Below are positions 1-8,357 of a DNA stretch of 64,000 nucleotides, piece by piece. Below the pieces are notes generated by a model. That model was not told the DNA's origin. It saw only the letters and a program-made list of their open reading frames with translations, and did no database searches. The stretch is from an uncultured Oscillospiraceae bacterium (GTDB lineage Bacteria > Bacillota > Clostridia > Oscillospirales > Oscillospiraceae), in assembly GCA_944385095.1 (NCBI GenBank), contig CALWVS010000005.1, positions 38,120 through 102,119 of the forward strand. Reading direction: 5' to 3'. The stretch's first letter is position 1. Each line of letters opens with the position of its first letter. The position numbers and the translations under genes were made by a program.

Positions 1-1
1 G

Positions 2-391
2 AAGGATGAGGAGCGCACCATGATTTTTTATGAGGCTCCCCATAAATTGCTGGCAACCTTGAACGATTTTCAGAGTGCGTTTGGTGGAGAGCGTTCCATT
101 TCCCTGTGCCGTGAGATGACCAAGCTCCATGAAGAAGTGCTTCGGATGACCCTTGCTGAGGCAGTACAGTATTATGAAAATAACCAGCCCAAAGGGGAGT
201 TTGTACTGGTTTTGCGTGGAGCAGAGCCACAGCAGGAGCAGGAATTGACACTGGAGGACGGACTGGAGCAGGTGGAGAGATGGAGAGCAGAGGAGGGGCT
301 GTCTCTGCGTGATGCAGTCAAACGAGTGGCAAAAGAAATGGGATTTTCTCGCAATGAACTTTATCAGGCTGCACTGGAACAACAGGAATAG
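2..391 (+). CDS. rsmI: 16S rRNA (cytidine1402-2'-O)-methyltransferase, C-terminal part
   Basis: Only the last 129 codons are in the window; the reading frame is open from base 2, so the gene begins upstream. RsmI uses S-adenosylmethionine to methylate the ribose of C1402 in 16S rRNA, near the decoding centre. The fragment opens with residues close to the family motif KDERTMIFYEAPH and continues with the alpha/beta end of the SAM-dependent fold (REMTKLHEEV, then KGEFVLVL). It ends in a helical tail (LSLRDAVKRVAKEMGFSRNE) that resembles the C-terminal helix-turn-helix of the family. A convergent hairpin terminator follows at once. The family call is strong; the active-site half is not visible. 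Confidence 0.88.
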   Translation, partial: KDEERTMIFYEAPHKLLATLNDFQSAFGGERSISLCREMTKLHEEVLRMTLAEAVQYYENNQPKGEFVLVLRGAEPQQEQELTLEDGLEQVERWRAEEGLSLRDAVKRVAKEMGFSRNELYQAALEQQE

Positions 392-430
392 CATAGGTAG
401 AAATTGAGTGGATTTTTCCACAAAAGCAAA

Positions 431-476
431 CAGGGAACTGCAACAAAACCATTTGTTACAGTTCCTTGTGATTTTT
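431..476. terminator. Bidirectional terminator between rsmI and abrB-like gene
   Basis: Inverted repeat GGAACTGCAACAAA / TTTGTTACAGTTCC around a short ACCA-type loop, followed on the plus strand by ATTTTTC. It lies between two convergent genes and can serve both. Confidence 0.7.
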
Positions 477-489
477 CATCCCAAAGGGA

Positions 490-744
490 TTATGCCTGCT
501 CCATGCTTTCTTGCAGAGCCTTAATGCACTTGGGACAGATGTTCTTGCCATGGAACACCACAACGTCCTTTGCATCATCGCAGAAAATGCAGGCAGGCTG
601 GTACTTCTTCAATACAATGGAAGAACCATCCATATAAATTTCCAAAGAGTCCTTTTCTGCAATGTCCAAGGTACGACGCAGCTCGATGGGCAGCACGATG
701 CGCCCCAGTTCATCTACTTTACGTACAATGCCTGTAGATTTCAA
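490..744 (-). CDS. AbrB/SpoVT-family transcriptional regulator with C-terminal zinc-ribbon-like tail
   Basis: An 84-residue protein. Residues 1-50 form the swapped-hairpin AbrB DNA-binding domain, recognisable by MKSTGIVRKVDELGRIVLP and the following RRTL and LEIYMDG segments. Such proteins (AbrB, Abh, SpoVT) control transition-state and sporulation genes. The C-terminal half carries two pairs, CIFC and CPKC, about 15 residues apart. They could bind zinc and would replace the usual AbrB multimerisation tail. The gene has a near-perfect upstream promoter and a roughly 85-base leader. AbrB is the nearest description, but B. subtilis AbrB lacks the cysteine pairs, so I give no symbol. Confidence 0.85.
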   Translation of the reverse strand: MKSTGIVRKVDELGRIVLPIELRRTLDIAEKDSLEIYMDGSSIVLKKYQPACIFCDDAKDVVVFHGKNICPKCIKALQESMEQA

Positions 745-835
745 TTTCGATCATTCCTTTCCCTGTGATTCACTATTACAAAACAGAATAATAGTTGACA
801 CTAAAGTGTAAAAAATTACCGAAAACGGCAATATA

Positions 836-863
836 ATTATACTACAAAGATCTCATATGTCAA
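836..863 (-). promoter_or_regulatory. Sigma-A promoter of the AbrB-like gene
   Basis: On the minus strand TTGACA (863-858) and TATAAT (841-836) are separated by 16 bases; both hexamers match consensus exactly. The start would lie near 829, leaving a leader of about 85 bases. Confidence 0.75.
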
Positions 864-1009
864 CTACATAATGTGAAATTATTGCAAAAATAGCTGAATA
901 AATTCCATAATTAACGAATATCTGGAAATTGGACTTTGTTTTTGTCAAAAGAGAAGGTGGCATGATTTCACATTACATCCAGTATATATAGAGGCAGGGA
1001 GGCGAGACT

Positions 1010-1588
1010 ATGGTAATGGCATTTTTATGGACAGGAATGATTCTGATTTCCATTTTGTGTGGGGCAGCCACAGGGCGGGAAGGGGAGGTTGCCCTGGCAG
1101 CAGTGGAAGGTGCTCAGGCGGCTGTTCAGCTCTGTATTTCACTGGCAGGCATGATGTGTCTGTGGACAGGTGTGATGGAGATTATGAGGCAGTCAGGGCT
1201 GGCAGAGAAGCTGTCCAGACTGTTAAGACCGGTTCTTTCCGCTTTATTTTCACAGGTGGCACAGGACCGCACCATTATGGACAGTATTTCTGCCAATGTA
1301 TCTGCCAATTTATTGGGATTGGGCAATGCAGCCACGCCTCTGGGCATTGAAGCAGTGAAAGGGATGGCAAAGCGTTCCCCACACATTGCATCAGATGCCA
1401 TGTGTATGCTGGTGGTCTGTAACACAGCCTCTCTGCAACTGATTCCTACCACTGTGGCAGCAGTGAGAGCAGCGGAGGGGGCAGGCAATCCGTTTGATAT
1501 TTTGCCTGCGGTGTGGCTGGCATCGGTCTGTTCTGTTATTGTAGGAATTACCATGTGTAAGGTTTTTTCTCATATTTGGAGGTCGTAG
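1010..1588 (+). CDS. spmA: Spore maturation protein A
   Basis: A 192-residue integral membrane protein of the SpmA/nucleoside-recognition (Gate domain) family, which in Bacillus is needed for spore core dehydration. Sequence signs are the conserved block SANVSANLLGLGNAATPLGI in the middle and the helix containing VVCNTASLQLIPTTVAAVR. A GGGAGG ribosome-binding site lies eight bases before the ATG. The next gene starts two bases after the stop, as in the classical spmA-spmB pair, so the two are co-transcribed and probably form a heteromeric complex in the spore-forming membrane. I saw no clear vegetative promoter upstream, which would fit a sporulation sigma factor, but I could not identify one with confidence. 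Confidence 0.92.
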   Translation: MVMAFLWTGMILISILCGAATGREGEVALAAVEGAQAAVQLCISLAGMMCLWTGVMEIMRQSGLAEKLSRLLRPVLSALFSQVAQDRTIMDSISANVSANLLGLGNAATPLGIEAVKGMAKRSPHIASDAMCMLVVCNTASLQLIPTTVAAVRAAEGAGNPFDILPAVWLASVCSVIVGITMCKVFSHIWRS

Positions 1589-1589
1589 T

Positions 1590-2114
1590 ATGGATTTTTT
1601 GCTGACAATGGTGGTTCCGTTGACCATTGGAATGGTGGCTGTGTATGGGTTAAGTCAAAGAATTGATGTCTATGGGGCTTTGATTTATGGAGCAGGAGAG
1701 GGCTTACAGATTTTGGTCAGGATTTTACCTGCTTTGGTGGGGCTGGTCACAGCCGTTCACATGCTGAGAGCCTCTGGAGCCATAGAGATGGCAGCTCAAT
1801 GCCTCTCCCCTCTCTTGGAACGGCTGGGTCTGCCGGCAGAGTTGCTTCCACTGATGCTGGTACGACCCATCAGCGGTTCAGCCGCTTTGGGGGTAGGTTC
1901 TGAAATCATTGGAACCTATGGACCAGATTCCTATTTGGGACGGGTGGCAGCGGTGATGCTGGGGTCAACGGAAACCACATTCTATACCATTGCAGTCTAT
2001 TTTGGGGCGGTGGGTATCAGTAAGACCCGCTATGCAGTGCCAGCCGCTCTGGCAGCGGATTTGACTGGCTTTCTCATGGCTGCATGGGCAGTTCGTTTCT
2101 TTTTTGGGAGTTAG
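1590..2114 (+). CDS. spmB: Spore maturation protein B
   Basis: A 174-residue multi-pass membrane protein and partner of SpmA. The conserved SpmB features are visible: LPALVGLVTAVHMLRASGA, the loop LMLVRPISGSAALG, and ETTFYTIAVYFGAVGI near the end. The start codon lies two bases after the spmA stop, within a coding overlap that makes translational coupling likely. The stop codon overlaps the stop of the convergent alanyl-tRNA editing gene by four bases and no terminator hairpin separates them, so the two transcripts must run into each other. Confidence 0.92.
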   Translation: MDFLLTMVVPLTIGMVAVYGLSQRIDVYGALIYGAGEGLQILVRILPALVGLVTAVHMLRASGAIEMAAQCLSPLLERLGLPAELLPLMLVRPISGSAALGVGSEIIGTYGPDSYLGRVAAVMLGSTETTFYTIAVYFGAVGISKTRYAVPAALAADLTGFLMAAWAVRFFFGS

Positions 2115-3256
2115 AGTGCGGCAAAAAAGGATTCAATTTCTCTACGGGTGGCAGAGACAGCTCCCTGCACAAAATCTGGTTTTCCACCACCACGCCCTGA
2201 GAGTGTCTGGTTGAGCTGTGTACAGAGTGGACGTAAATTTCCGTTTGGTTCTCCAATTACATATTGATATCCTGTCTGGTCAGAGCCGGAGAAGCAGGCA
2301 CAGCGACCGGAGCATAGAGAGGTCACTTTGGCGCAGAGATGGCGCAGACCGTCGGGGGAGACGCCTTCTACAAAGAGCAGTGGATTGGTGCTTCCCACAT
2401 ATTGCTGGGCTAACTGTTGGAAGATTTGTTCTTCCAGTGTGGCAATTTTGGCTTTCAACTGTTGTGTCTCATCTAAAAGTCTGGTGACTGCCTGAGCCGT
2501 TTCCAGAGGCTTTGCAGATAGCTGGGTAGAAATGGTATGGTTTTGCTGGTAGATGTTGGAGAGATAGGTGACAGCGCGCTGCCCACACACCAGTTCAATC
2601 CGTACCCCATTGCGAAAGGTTTGGCAGGAGAGTAGTTTTACAAGACCAACTTGCCCAGAACTGGAGACATGGGTACCACAGCAGGCACAAGTATCTGCAC
2701 CAGGAAAGGAGACAATACGAACTTCACCACTTAATTCTTTTTTGCTGCGATAGGACAGTACAGATAGTGCTTCAGGGGATGGATAGGTAATTTCTACTGG
2801 GTGGTTCTCCCAAATATACTGGTTTGCCTGCTGTTCAATTTCCTGAATCTGCTCTTTTGTGAGAGGGCGGTCAAAGTCAATGGTGATGGTATCACTGCCC
2901 ATATGAAAACCTACGTTTTCACAGCCATAATTTTGATGGGCAATACCAGAGACAATATGTTCTCCTGAGTGCTGTTGCATCAGGTCGAAGCGGCGTGACC
3001 ATACAATGCTGCAATCGACCTGTTGCCCAACAGGAAGGGGACCGTCACAGGTGTGGATGATATTCTGATTGCGGCGGTGTACGGCAGTAACATGGACATT
3101 GCCAATAGTTCCAAGATCATAGGGCTGACCGCCACCTTCAGGGTAGAAAGCAGTCTGGTCCAATGTGACCTCATAACCCTGTTTGGCTGGTGTACATCCT
3201 GTCACAGTGGCGGAAAAGGTTTTTGTATACGGGTCTAATTCATATAAATGCTTCAT
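2111..3256 (-). CDS. AlaX-type alanyl-tRNA editing protein with DHHA1 domain
   Basis: A 381-residue free-standing relative of the AlaRS editing domain. Such proteins hydrolyse Ser-tRNA(Ala) or Gly-tRNA(Ala) in trans. The zinc-site motifs are intact: H96-x3-H100 (QQHSGEH) and C192-x3-H196 (CACCGTH). A short coiled coil around residues 270-300 precedes a DHHA1-like C-terminal domain with the typical GRGGGKPDFVQG, so this is the long AlaX-L form. I chose the ATG at 3256 because GAGGTG lies eight bases before it and the protein then begins MKHLYELDPY as in relatives; the open frame runs 56 codons further without a good site. It is divergent from the fructose operon and has its own promoter. Confidence 0.88.
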   Translation of the reverse strand: MKHLYELDPYTKTFSATVTGCTPAKQGYEVTLDQTAFYPEGGGQPYDLGTIGNVHVTAVHRRNQNIIHTCDGPLPVGQQVDCSIVWSRRFDLMQQHSGEHIVSGIAHQNYGCENVGFHMGSDTITIDFDRPLTKEQIQEIEQQANQYIWENHPVEITYPSPEALSVLSYRSKKELSGEVRIVSFPGADTCACCGTHVSSSGQVGLVKLLSCQTFRNGVRIELVCGQRAVTYLSNIYQQNHTISTQLSAKPLETAQAVTRLLDETQQLKAKIATLEEQIFQQLAQQYVGSTNPLLFVEGVSPDGLRHLCAKVTSLCSGRCACFSGSDQTGYQYVIGEPNGNLRPLCTQLNQTLSGRGGGKPDFVQGAVSATRREIESFFAAL

Positions 3257-3296
3257 TTTACACCTCAAATTTGACATATTGGTTGGAATAGAAAAG

Positions 3297-3325
3297 ATTA
3301 TAGCATAGAGTTTGTTTGAATTCAA
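3297..3325 (-). promoter_or_regulatory. Promoter of the alanyl-tRNA editing gene
   Basis: Minus strand TTGAAT (3325-3320), 17-base spacer, TATAAT (3302-3297), about 40 bases before the chosen ATG. Confidence 0.6.
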
Positions 3326-3374
3326 AGAAAATAGGAATTTTTTCAAAATCATGGAAGATATCATTGCATAGCAC

Positions 3375-3403
3375 TTGCCACAAAACAAAAAAAGGAGTAT
3401 GAT
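3375..3403 (+). promoter_or_regulatory. Promoter of the fructose PTS operon
   Basis: TTGCCA (3375-3380), 17-base spacer, TATGAT (3398-3403); each hexamer has one mismatch. The start would be near 3410, about 30 bases before fruK. I saw no obvious cre or FruR operator. Confidence 0.5.
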
Positions 3404-3438
3404 AAGAGTGGAAGGAAATCGCAAGGGGAAGATATGTC

Positions 3439-4377
3439 ATGCTCTACACCATTACCTGCAATCCAGCACTGGACTATGTGGTGCACTTGGATGACGTTCA
3501 GTTGGGTGCTGTCAATCGCATCCAAAAGGATAGTGTGCAGTACGGAGGAAAGGGAATCAATGTGTCCAGAATGCTCAAAGAATTGAGTATGGATAGTGTT
3601 GCGTTGGGTTTTGTGGCAGGGTTTACAGGCAGAGCACTGGAGCAAGGTCTAAGGGAACTTGGACTGCATACAGATTTTGTGAAGATGGAGACAGGGCTTA
3701 CTCGCATCAATGTGAAAATCAAAAGCAGAGAAGAAAGTGAACTCAATGGCTCAGGTCCCTCACCAACAGAGGAAGATTTGGCAGTATTTTGGAGCAAGCT
3801 GGATACCATACAGAAAGGTGATTGGGTGGTGTTGTCTGGTTCTTGTCCCAAAGGATTGCCACAGGACTTTGAGAAACGGATTTTGGAGTATCTGCACAAA
3901 AAACAGGTTCATACCATATTGGACATCACCGGAGAGCGATTAAAACAGGGCTGTCAGGCATATCCATTTCTCATCAAACCCAATCGACAGGAGTTGGAGG
4001 AGATTTGTGGGTATCCTGTTTCCACATGGAAATGTTGTATTCAAGCTGCACAGGAGCTGCAAAAACTGGGAGCCAGAAATGTGCTGGTGTCGTGTGGTGC
4101 AGAAGGGGCAATTTTGCTGGATGAGCAAGGAAAATATTACCAGCAGGAGGCGGCACAAGGTCAGGTATGTAACAGTGTGGGAGCAGGGGACTCTATGGTA
4201 GCTGGGGTTCTGACAGGTCTATTGAAAACAGAAAACTGGGATACTGCACTCTGTCTTGGGGCAGCTGCTGGTGCAGCCACCGCCTTTTCAGAGGGAATTG
4301 GGACATATGAAAGAGTCAAAGAGTTATACATACAACTCAGACACGGGCGCATGGAGGTGCTGCCGTGGATATTTTAA
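3439..4377 (+). CDS. fruK: 1-phosphofructokinase
   Basis: A 312-residue PfkB-family sugar kinase that phosphorylates fructose-1-phosphate (the PTS product) to fructose-1,6-bisphosphate with ATP. The N-terminal MLYTITCNPALDYVVHLD and the YGGKGINVSRML signature are typical of FruK/LacC. NSVGAGDSMVAG near residue 250 holds the anion hole and catalytic aspartate. It is the first gene of an operon and overlaps fruA by 13 bases. The operon partner, an EII of the fructose type, supports 1-phosphofructokinase rather than tagatose-6-phosphate kinase. Confidence 0.9.
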   Translation: MLYTITCNPALDYVVHLDDVQLGAVNRIQKDSVQYGGKGINVSRMLKELSMDSVALGFVAGFTGRALEQGLRELGLHTDFVKMETGLTRINVKIKSREESELNGSGPSPTEEDLAVFWSKLDTIQKGDWVVLSGSCPKGLPQDFEKRILEYLHKKQVHTILDITGERLKQGCQAYPFLIKPNRQELEEICGYPVSTWKCCIQAAQELQKLGARNVLVSCGAEGAILLDEQGKYYQQEAAQGQVCNSVGAGDSMVAGVLTGLLKTENWDTALCLGAAAGAATAFSEGIGTYERVKELYIQLRHGRMEVLPWIF

Positions 4378-6311
4378 CATTATTTAGTCCCGAGCGTATG
4401 GTGTTGGGTACAAAAGCCCAGACCAAAGAACAGGTGATTGATCTGCTCATCTCCTTGCAGGCACAGGGTGGCGCTTTGGCAGATATAGAGGAGTACCGCA
4501 GGGCAGTTTGGTCACGAGAGGAGCAGGGCAGTACAGCGATTGAGGCAGGTGTCGCAGTTCCTCATGCAAAATCAGATAGTGTCCGTTTTGCAAGCCTTGC
4601 ATTGGTGACATTACAGACCGGTGTGGAGTATGGGGCAGTAGATGGTGTTCCTTCAGATGTATTTTTTCTGATTGCTACCCCGTCGGAGGGGGAGGCACAT
4701 TTGGAAATTTTGTCTGCCTTGATGAAACTGCTCATGAATCCAACCTTCGTCACTGAGATACGCACAGCAGGTACTGTGGAGCATGTGTTTTCTATTTTAA
4801 AAGAGGCAGTATGGGAAACGGAGGAAAGGCAGTCAGAGCAGTGCTTTTGTGAACAGTTGATGGGACCGCAAATTTTGGCAGTCACTGCATGCCCCACAGG
4901 CATTGCACATACCTATCTGGCAGCTGAGGCTTTGGAGCGGGCTGGAGAGAAAATGGGCGTTTCCATATGTGTGGAGACAAGAGGTTCTTCTAAAATTCAC
5001 AATCCATTGACACAGGATGAGATTGCATCCTGTTTGGGGGTGATTGTGGCCGCAGACCGTGATGTTCCAATGGACCGATTTGAAGGGAAAGCGGTGGTGC
5101 AAGTGCCAGTCTCAGATGGGATTCACCACCCAGAGCGGTTGATTCAAAAGATTTTGGACGGAGCAGCCCCTGTTTATCATCCAAAAGCCAAAAACAGCAG
5201 GGAGGTTTTTGCCCAGAAGTGGGGGCACACACTCTATAAACACCTGATGAATGGGGTCAGTTTTATGCTACCCTTTGTCATTGCTGGTGGTTTGTTAACC
5301 GCACTCTCTTATTTTTTGGATAATCACACACTGGGATATTTGACATTGGGAAGTAATACACCAATCTCTGTGTGGCTGGGTGGTGTGGGACAAGCAGCTT
5401 TCGATTTTATGATGCCAGTGCTGGCTGCCTTTATTGCGGTGGCAATTGCTGGTCGTCCAGGATTTATGGTGGGATTTGTAGGGGGATTGCTGGCTATGTC
5501 AGGAGCCACCTTGGATCAGCCTATGGGTGCTGAGGGAACAGCTGGATTTTTGGGGGCTTTAATTGCCGGTTTTGTGGCTGGCTATCTGATGTTAGGATTA
5601 GAAACATTGCTAGATGGTTTGCCGGAAGTGTTGGATGGGATCAAAACGATTTTGATTTATCCCATTGTTGGTCTGGTGCTTCTGGGGCTTTTTGTTTGTA
5701 TTGTAAATCCCTTTGTGGGGGAACTGAATGCAATGCTCTACCGAGGATTGGAGAGAATGGACGGTGAGAGCAAAGTGGCATTTGGGATGCTGTTGGGTGG
5801 TATGATGGCTGTGGATATGGGGGGTCCTTTTAACAAAGCTGCCTATGTTTTTGGCACTTCCACACTGGCGGCACTACATAGTGGACAGGGTTCAGACATC
5901 ATGGCAGCTGTGATGGTTGGTGGTATGGTTCCACCATTGGTGATTGCGCTGGCAACCACCCTGTTTCCACATGATTTTAGTGCATCTGAACGGAAATCAG
6001 GTGTTGTCAATTATATATTGGGACTTTGTTTTATCACAGAAGGTGCAATCCCCTTTGCAGCCAGTGACCCCCTTCGGGTCTTACCTGCCTGTGTGGTGGG
6101 GTCCAGCATTGCAGGAGGAATTTCCATGTGGAGAGGATGTGCGATTCCTGCCCCTCATGGAGGTGCGTTGCTGTTGCCAGTGATGCGCAACCCAGGCAGT
6201 TATTTATTGGCTCTGGTGGTTGGTACTTTTGTTGGTATGATTTTATTGATTCTCATGAAGCATGGAAAGAATGCAGTCAGAAAGGATGACAAAGAATGGT
6301 TTCAAAAGTAG
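4365..6311 (+). CDS. fruA: Fructose-specific PTS transporter, EIIABC fusion
   Basis: A 648-residue permease that imports fructose and phosphorylates it at C1. Domain order is EIIA (1-150, with phosphorylated His67 in VAVPHAKS), EIIB (168-265, phosphocysteine Cys176 in VTACPTGIAHT) and EIIC (about 290-640, ten or so hydrophobic segments, with GGPFNKAAYVFG typical of the fructose EIIC). Start is GTG at 4365, preceded by GGAGGTG inside the end of fruK, so the two are translationally coupled. The following HPr start codon lies within the last 16 bases. All phosphotransfer residues are present, so the protein should be functional. Confidence 0.92.
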   Translation: MDILTLFSPERMVLGTKAQTKEQVIDLLISLQAQGGALADIEEYRRAVWSREEQGSTAIEAGVAVPHAKSDSVRFASLALVTLQTGVEYGAVDGVPSDVFFLIATPSEGEAHLEILSALMKLLMNPTFVTEIRTAGTVEHVFSILKEAVWETEERQSEQCFCEQLMGPQILAVTACPTGIAHTYLAAEALERAGEKMGVSICVETRGSSKIHNPLTQDEIASCLGVIVAADRDVPMDRFEGKAVVQVPVSDGIHHPERLIQKILDGAAPVYHPKAKNSREVFAQKWGHTLYKHLMNGVSFMLPFVIAGGLLTALSYFLDNHTLGYLTLGSNTPISVWLGGVGQAAFDFMMPVLAAFIAVAIAGRPGFMVGFVGGLLAMSGATLDQPMGAEGTAGFLGALIAGFVAGYLMLGLETLLDGLPEVLDGIKTILIYPIVGLVLLGLFVCIVNPFVGELNAMLYRGLERMDGESKVAFGMLLGGMMAVDMGGPFNKAAYVFGTSTLAALHSGQGSDIMAAVMVGGMVPPLVIALATTLFPHDFSASERKSGVVNYILGLCFITEGAIPFAASDPLRVLPACVVGSSIAGGISMWRGCAIPAPHGGALLLPVMRNPGSYLLALVVGTFVGMILLILMKHGKNAVRKDDKEWFQK

Positions 6312-6559
6312 TAAAGGTGGTCAATCCACATGGAATTCATATGCGACCTGCGCAGATATTCGTAGAAGCGGTGCGGAAATATCCATGTGACATATTCTTT
6401 CGATATGGAAACAAGAGAATCAATGCCAAAAGCTTAATGAATTTGATGGCGGCCTGTATCAAGTGTGGAAGTGAGTTGACCATTATCTGTTCAGGAGATC
6501 AGGAGGAGGAGGCTATGGCAGAAGCAGTTGCATTGATTCAATCTGGGTTAGGTGAGTAA
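6296..6559 (+). CDS. HPr-type phosphocarrier protein
   Basis: An 87-residue HPr. His15 sits in HGIHMRPA and Ser46 in NAKSLMNLM, at exactly the positions used by Enzyme I and by HPr kinase. It should therefore pass phosphate from Enzyme I to FruA and could also carry the Firmicute regulatory serine phosphate. It overlaps fruA by 16 bases and is preceded by AAAGGATG. The segment around residues 29-40 (YPCDIFFRYGNKR) is unlike the usual HPr surface, so it may be a fructose-dedicated HPr (FPr-like) rather than the general ptsH product; I therefore give no symbol. Confidence 0.85.
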   Translation: MVSKVVKVVNPHGIHMRPAQIFVEAVRKYPCDIFFRYGNKRINAKSLMNLMAACIKCGSELTIICSGDQEEEAMAEAVALIQSGLGE

Positions 6560-6592
6560 AGCAAGATGAAGTCAAACAAAGGAGATCCTCCG

Positions 6593-8305
6593 ATGATTTT
6601 GCGTGGAATTGGTGCATCTGAAGGTATTGGTGTGGGACAGGCTGTATGTATCAAGGAAGAAATCTTTGACTATTCCCATGTAGTCTATAGTGGAGCGGAA
6701 AAAGAGAAGTTACGCCTTGGTAAGGCAGTGGAACAATTTTTAGAAAAAACAGCCCACTTGTTAGGACATAGGGAGAGAATGGCAAGTCAGGAAGAGACAG
6801 ATATTCTTAATGGTCAGAGTGCTATGCTGCAAGACCCGTTTTTGCGCTCTCAGATGGATGAGAAGATGGAGACGGGGCAGTGTGCAGAGGCAGCAGTGGA
6901 TGAAATTTGTACTATGTATGTGGAAATGTTTGAAGGAGCAGAGGAGGAGCTGATTCGACAACGTGCCACAGATGTAAAAGATATGCGCAGCAGATTGCTT
7001 TCTCTGCTGCTTGGGCGTGAGAGTGTGGATTTAAGCAGAATACCAAAGGGCAGTATTCTGGTGGTCCACGACTTAACCCCATCTATGACAGTGGGGCTGA
7101 GCAGAGAACAGATTTATGGCATAGTCACAGAGAGCGGAGGCAGAACCAGTCATGCGGCTATTCTGGCAAGGGCACTGGAACTTCCGGCTGTGTTAGGTGT
7201 GGAACATGCCTGTGAAACAGTTCAAGATGGAGATAGCATGATTATAGATGGTGGAAAAGGGGATGTACTACTTAAGCCAGCATCTGACACCTGTCTCCAC
7301 TATCAAAAACGACAAGTGCGATACCAACAGGAAAGAAGTCGATTGGAGGTCTATCGAAATCAACCTACTGTAGATGGAGATGGTCGCCCTATTCACCTGT
7401 TTGGGAACATTGCTATGCCTCATGAAGTAGATGCTGTATTAAAAGAAAACGGGGCTGGAATTGGACTGTTTCGCAGTGAGTTTTTATTTCTCAGTCGCAA
7501 CTCCATTCCAGATGAACAGGAGCAGTTTCTTGCCTATCAACAGGTTTCCAATAAGATGGGGAACCGTCCTGTGATGATTCGTACCTTAGATTTGGGCGGT
7601 GATAAACAGGCAGATTGTCTGCACATAGGAAAAGAGGAAAATCCTTTTTTGGGGTTTCGTGCCATTCGGGTGTGTCTGAAACGTCCAGACATGTTTTGTA
7701 TGCAGTTGAGAGCCATCCTCAGAGCAGGGGCACAACAGAAAAACCTGCAAATTGTTTTGCCTATGATTACATCGGTTCAGGAAGTAAGAGAGGCAAAAAG
7801 GTTACTGGAACAATGTAAAAAGGAATTGTTGGAAAAAGGCGTGCCCATTCAGGAAGATATTCCAGTGGGTGCGATGATTGAGACACCAGCAGCGGTTTGG
7901 ATTGCAGACAGTCTGGCAGCAGAGTGTGACTTTTTTTCCATTGGTACCAATGATTTGATTCAATACACAGTGGCAGCAGATCGAGGAAATACCAATGTAG
8001 AACATCTTTACTCCTGCTTTCATCCAGCGGTTTTGAGAGAAATTCAAAGAACCATCCAAGTGGCAAAGTCTGCAAACATTCTGGTGGGAATGTGCGGTGA
8101 GGCGGCAGCAGATCCACGGCTTACCCCTCTTTTATTGGCATGGGGATTGGATGGCTTTTCAGTCAATGCATCTTCCATTCTTCCGCTGCGCCGTCAACTC
8201 TCTTTTTGGAAAAAAGAGCAAGCTCAAATAGTGGCAAATGATGTGATGAAACTGGAAACAACAGAGGAAATTGAACAGTATTTACAACAGGTACAGGTAA
8301 AATAA
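6593..8305 (+). CDS. ptsI: PTS Enzyme I (phosphoenolpyruvate-protein phosphotransferase)
   Basis: A 570-residue Enzyme I that moves phosphate from PEP to HPr. The swivelling-domain signature SGGRTSHAAILARALELPAV holds the phospho-histidine at residue 187, close to His189 of B. subtilis. The C-terminal PEP-binding barrel shows GIGLFRSEFLF, MIRTLDLGGDK, GAMIETPAA and FFSIGTNDLIQY. I prefer the ATG at 6593, nine codons into the open frame, because AAAGGAGA lies just before it; the upstream ATG at 6566 has no good site. It is the last gene of the fru operon and ends at a strong hairpin. Confidence 0.92.
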   Translation: MILRGIGASEGIGVGQAVCIKEEIFDYSHVVYSGAEKEKLRLGKAVEQFLEKTAHLLGHRERMASQEETDILNGQSAMLQDPFLRSQMDEKMETGQCAEAAVDEICTMYVEMFEGAEEELIRQRATDVKDMRSRLLSLLLGRESVDLSRIPKGSILVVHDLTPSMTVGLSREQIYGIVTESGGRTSHAAILARALELPAVLGVEHACETVQDGDSMIIDGGKGDVLLKPASDTCLHYQKRQVRYQQERSRLEVYRNQPTVDGDGRPIHLFGNIAMPHEVDAVLKENGAGIGLFRSEFLFLSRNSIPDEQEQFLAYQQVSNKMGNRPVMIRTLDLGGDKQADCLHIGKEENPFLGFRAIRVCLKRPDMFCMQLRAILRAGAQQKNLQIVLPMITSVQEVREAKRLLEQCKKELLEKGVPIQEDIPVGAMIETPAAVWIADSLAAECDFFSIGTNDLIQYTVAADRGNTNVEHLYSCFHPAVLREIQRTIQVAKSANILVGMCGEAAADPRLTPLLLAWGLDGFSVNASSILPLRRQLSFWKKEQAQIVANDVMKLETTEEIEQYLQQVQVK

Positions 8306-8356
8306 AGAACTTGCCCCTTTGTGCAAAACAAAATCGCACAGAGGGGCAAGTTCTAT
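8306..8356. terminator. Bidirectional terminator between ptsI and azlD
   Basis: Long inverted repeat AGAACTTGCCCCT(TT)GTGC / GCAC(A)GAGGGGCAAGTTCT between convergent genes. Confidence 0.75.
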
Positions 8357-8357
8357 T

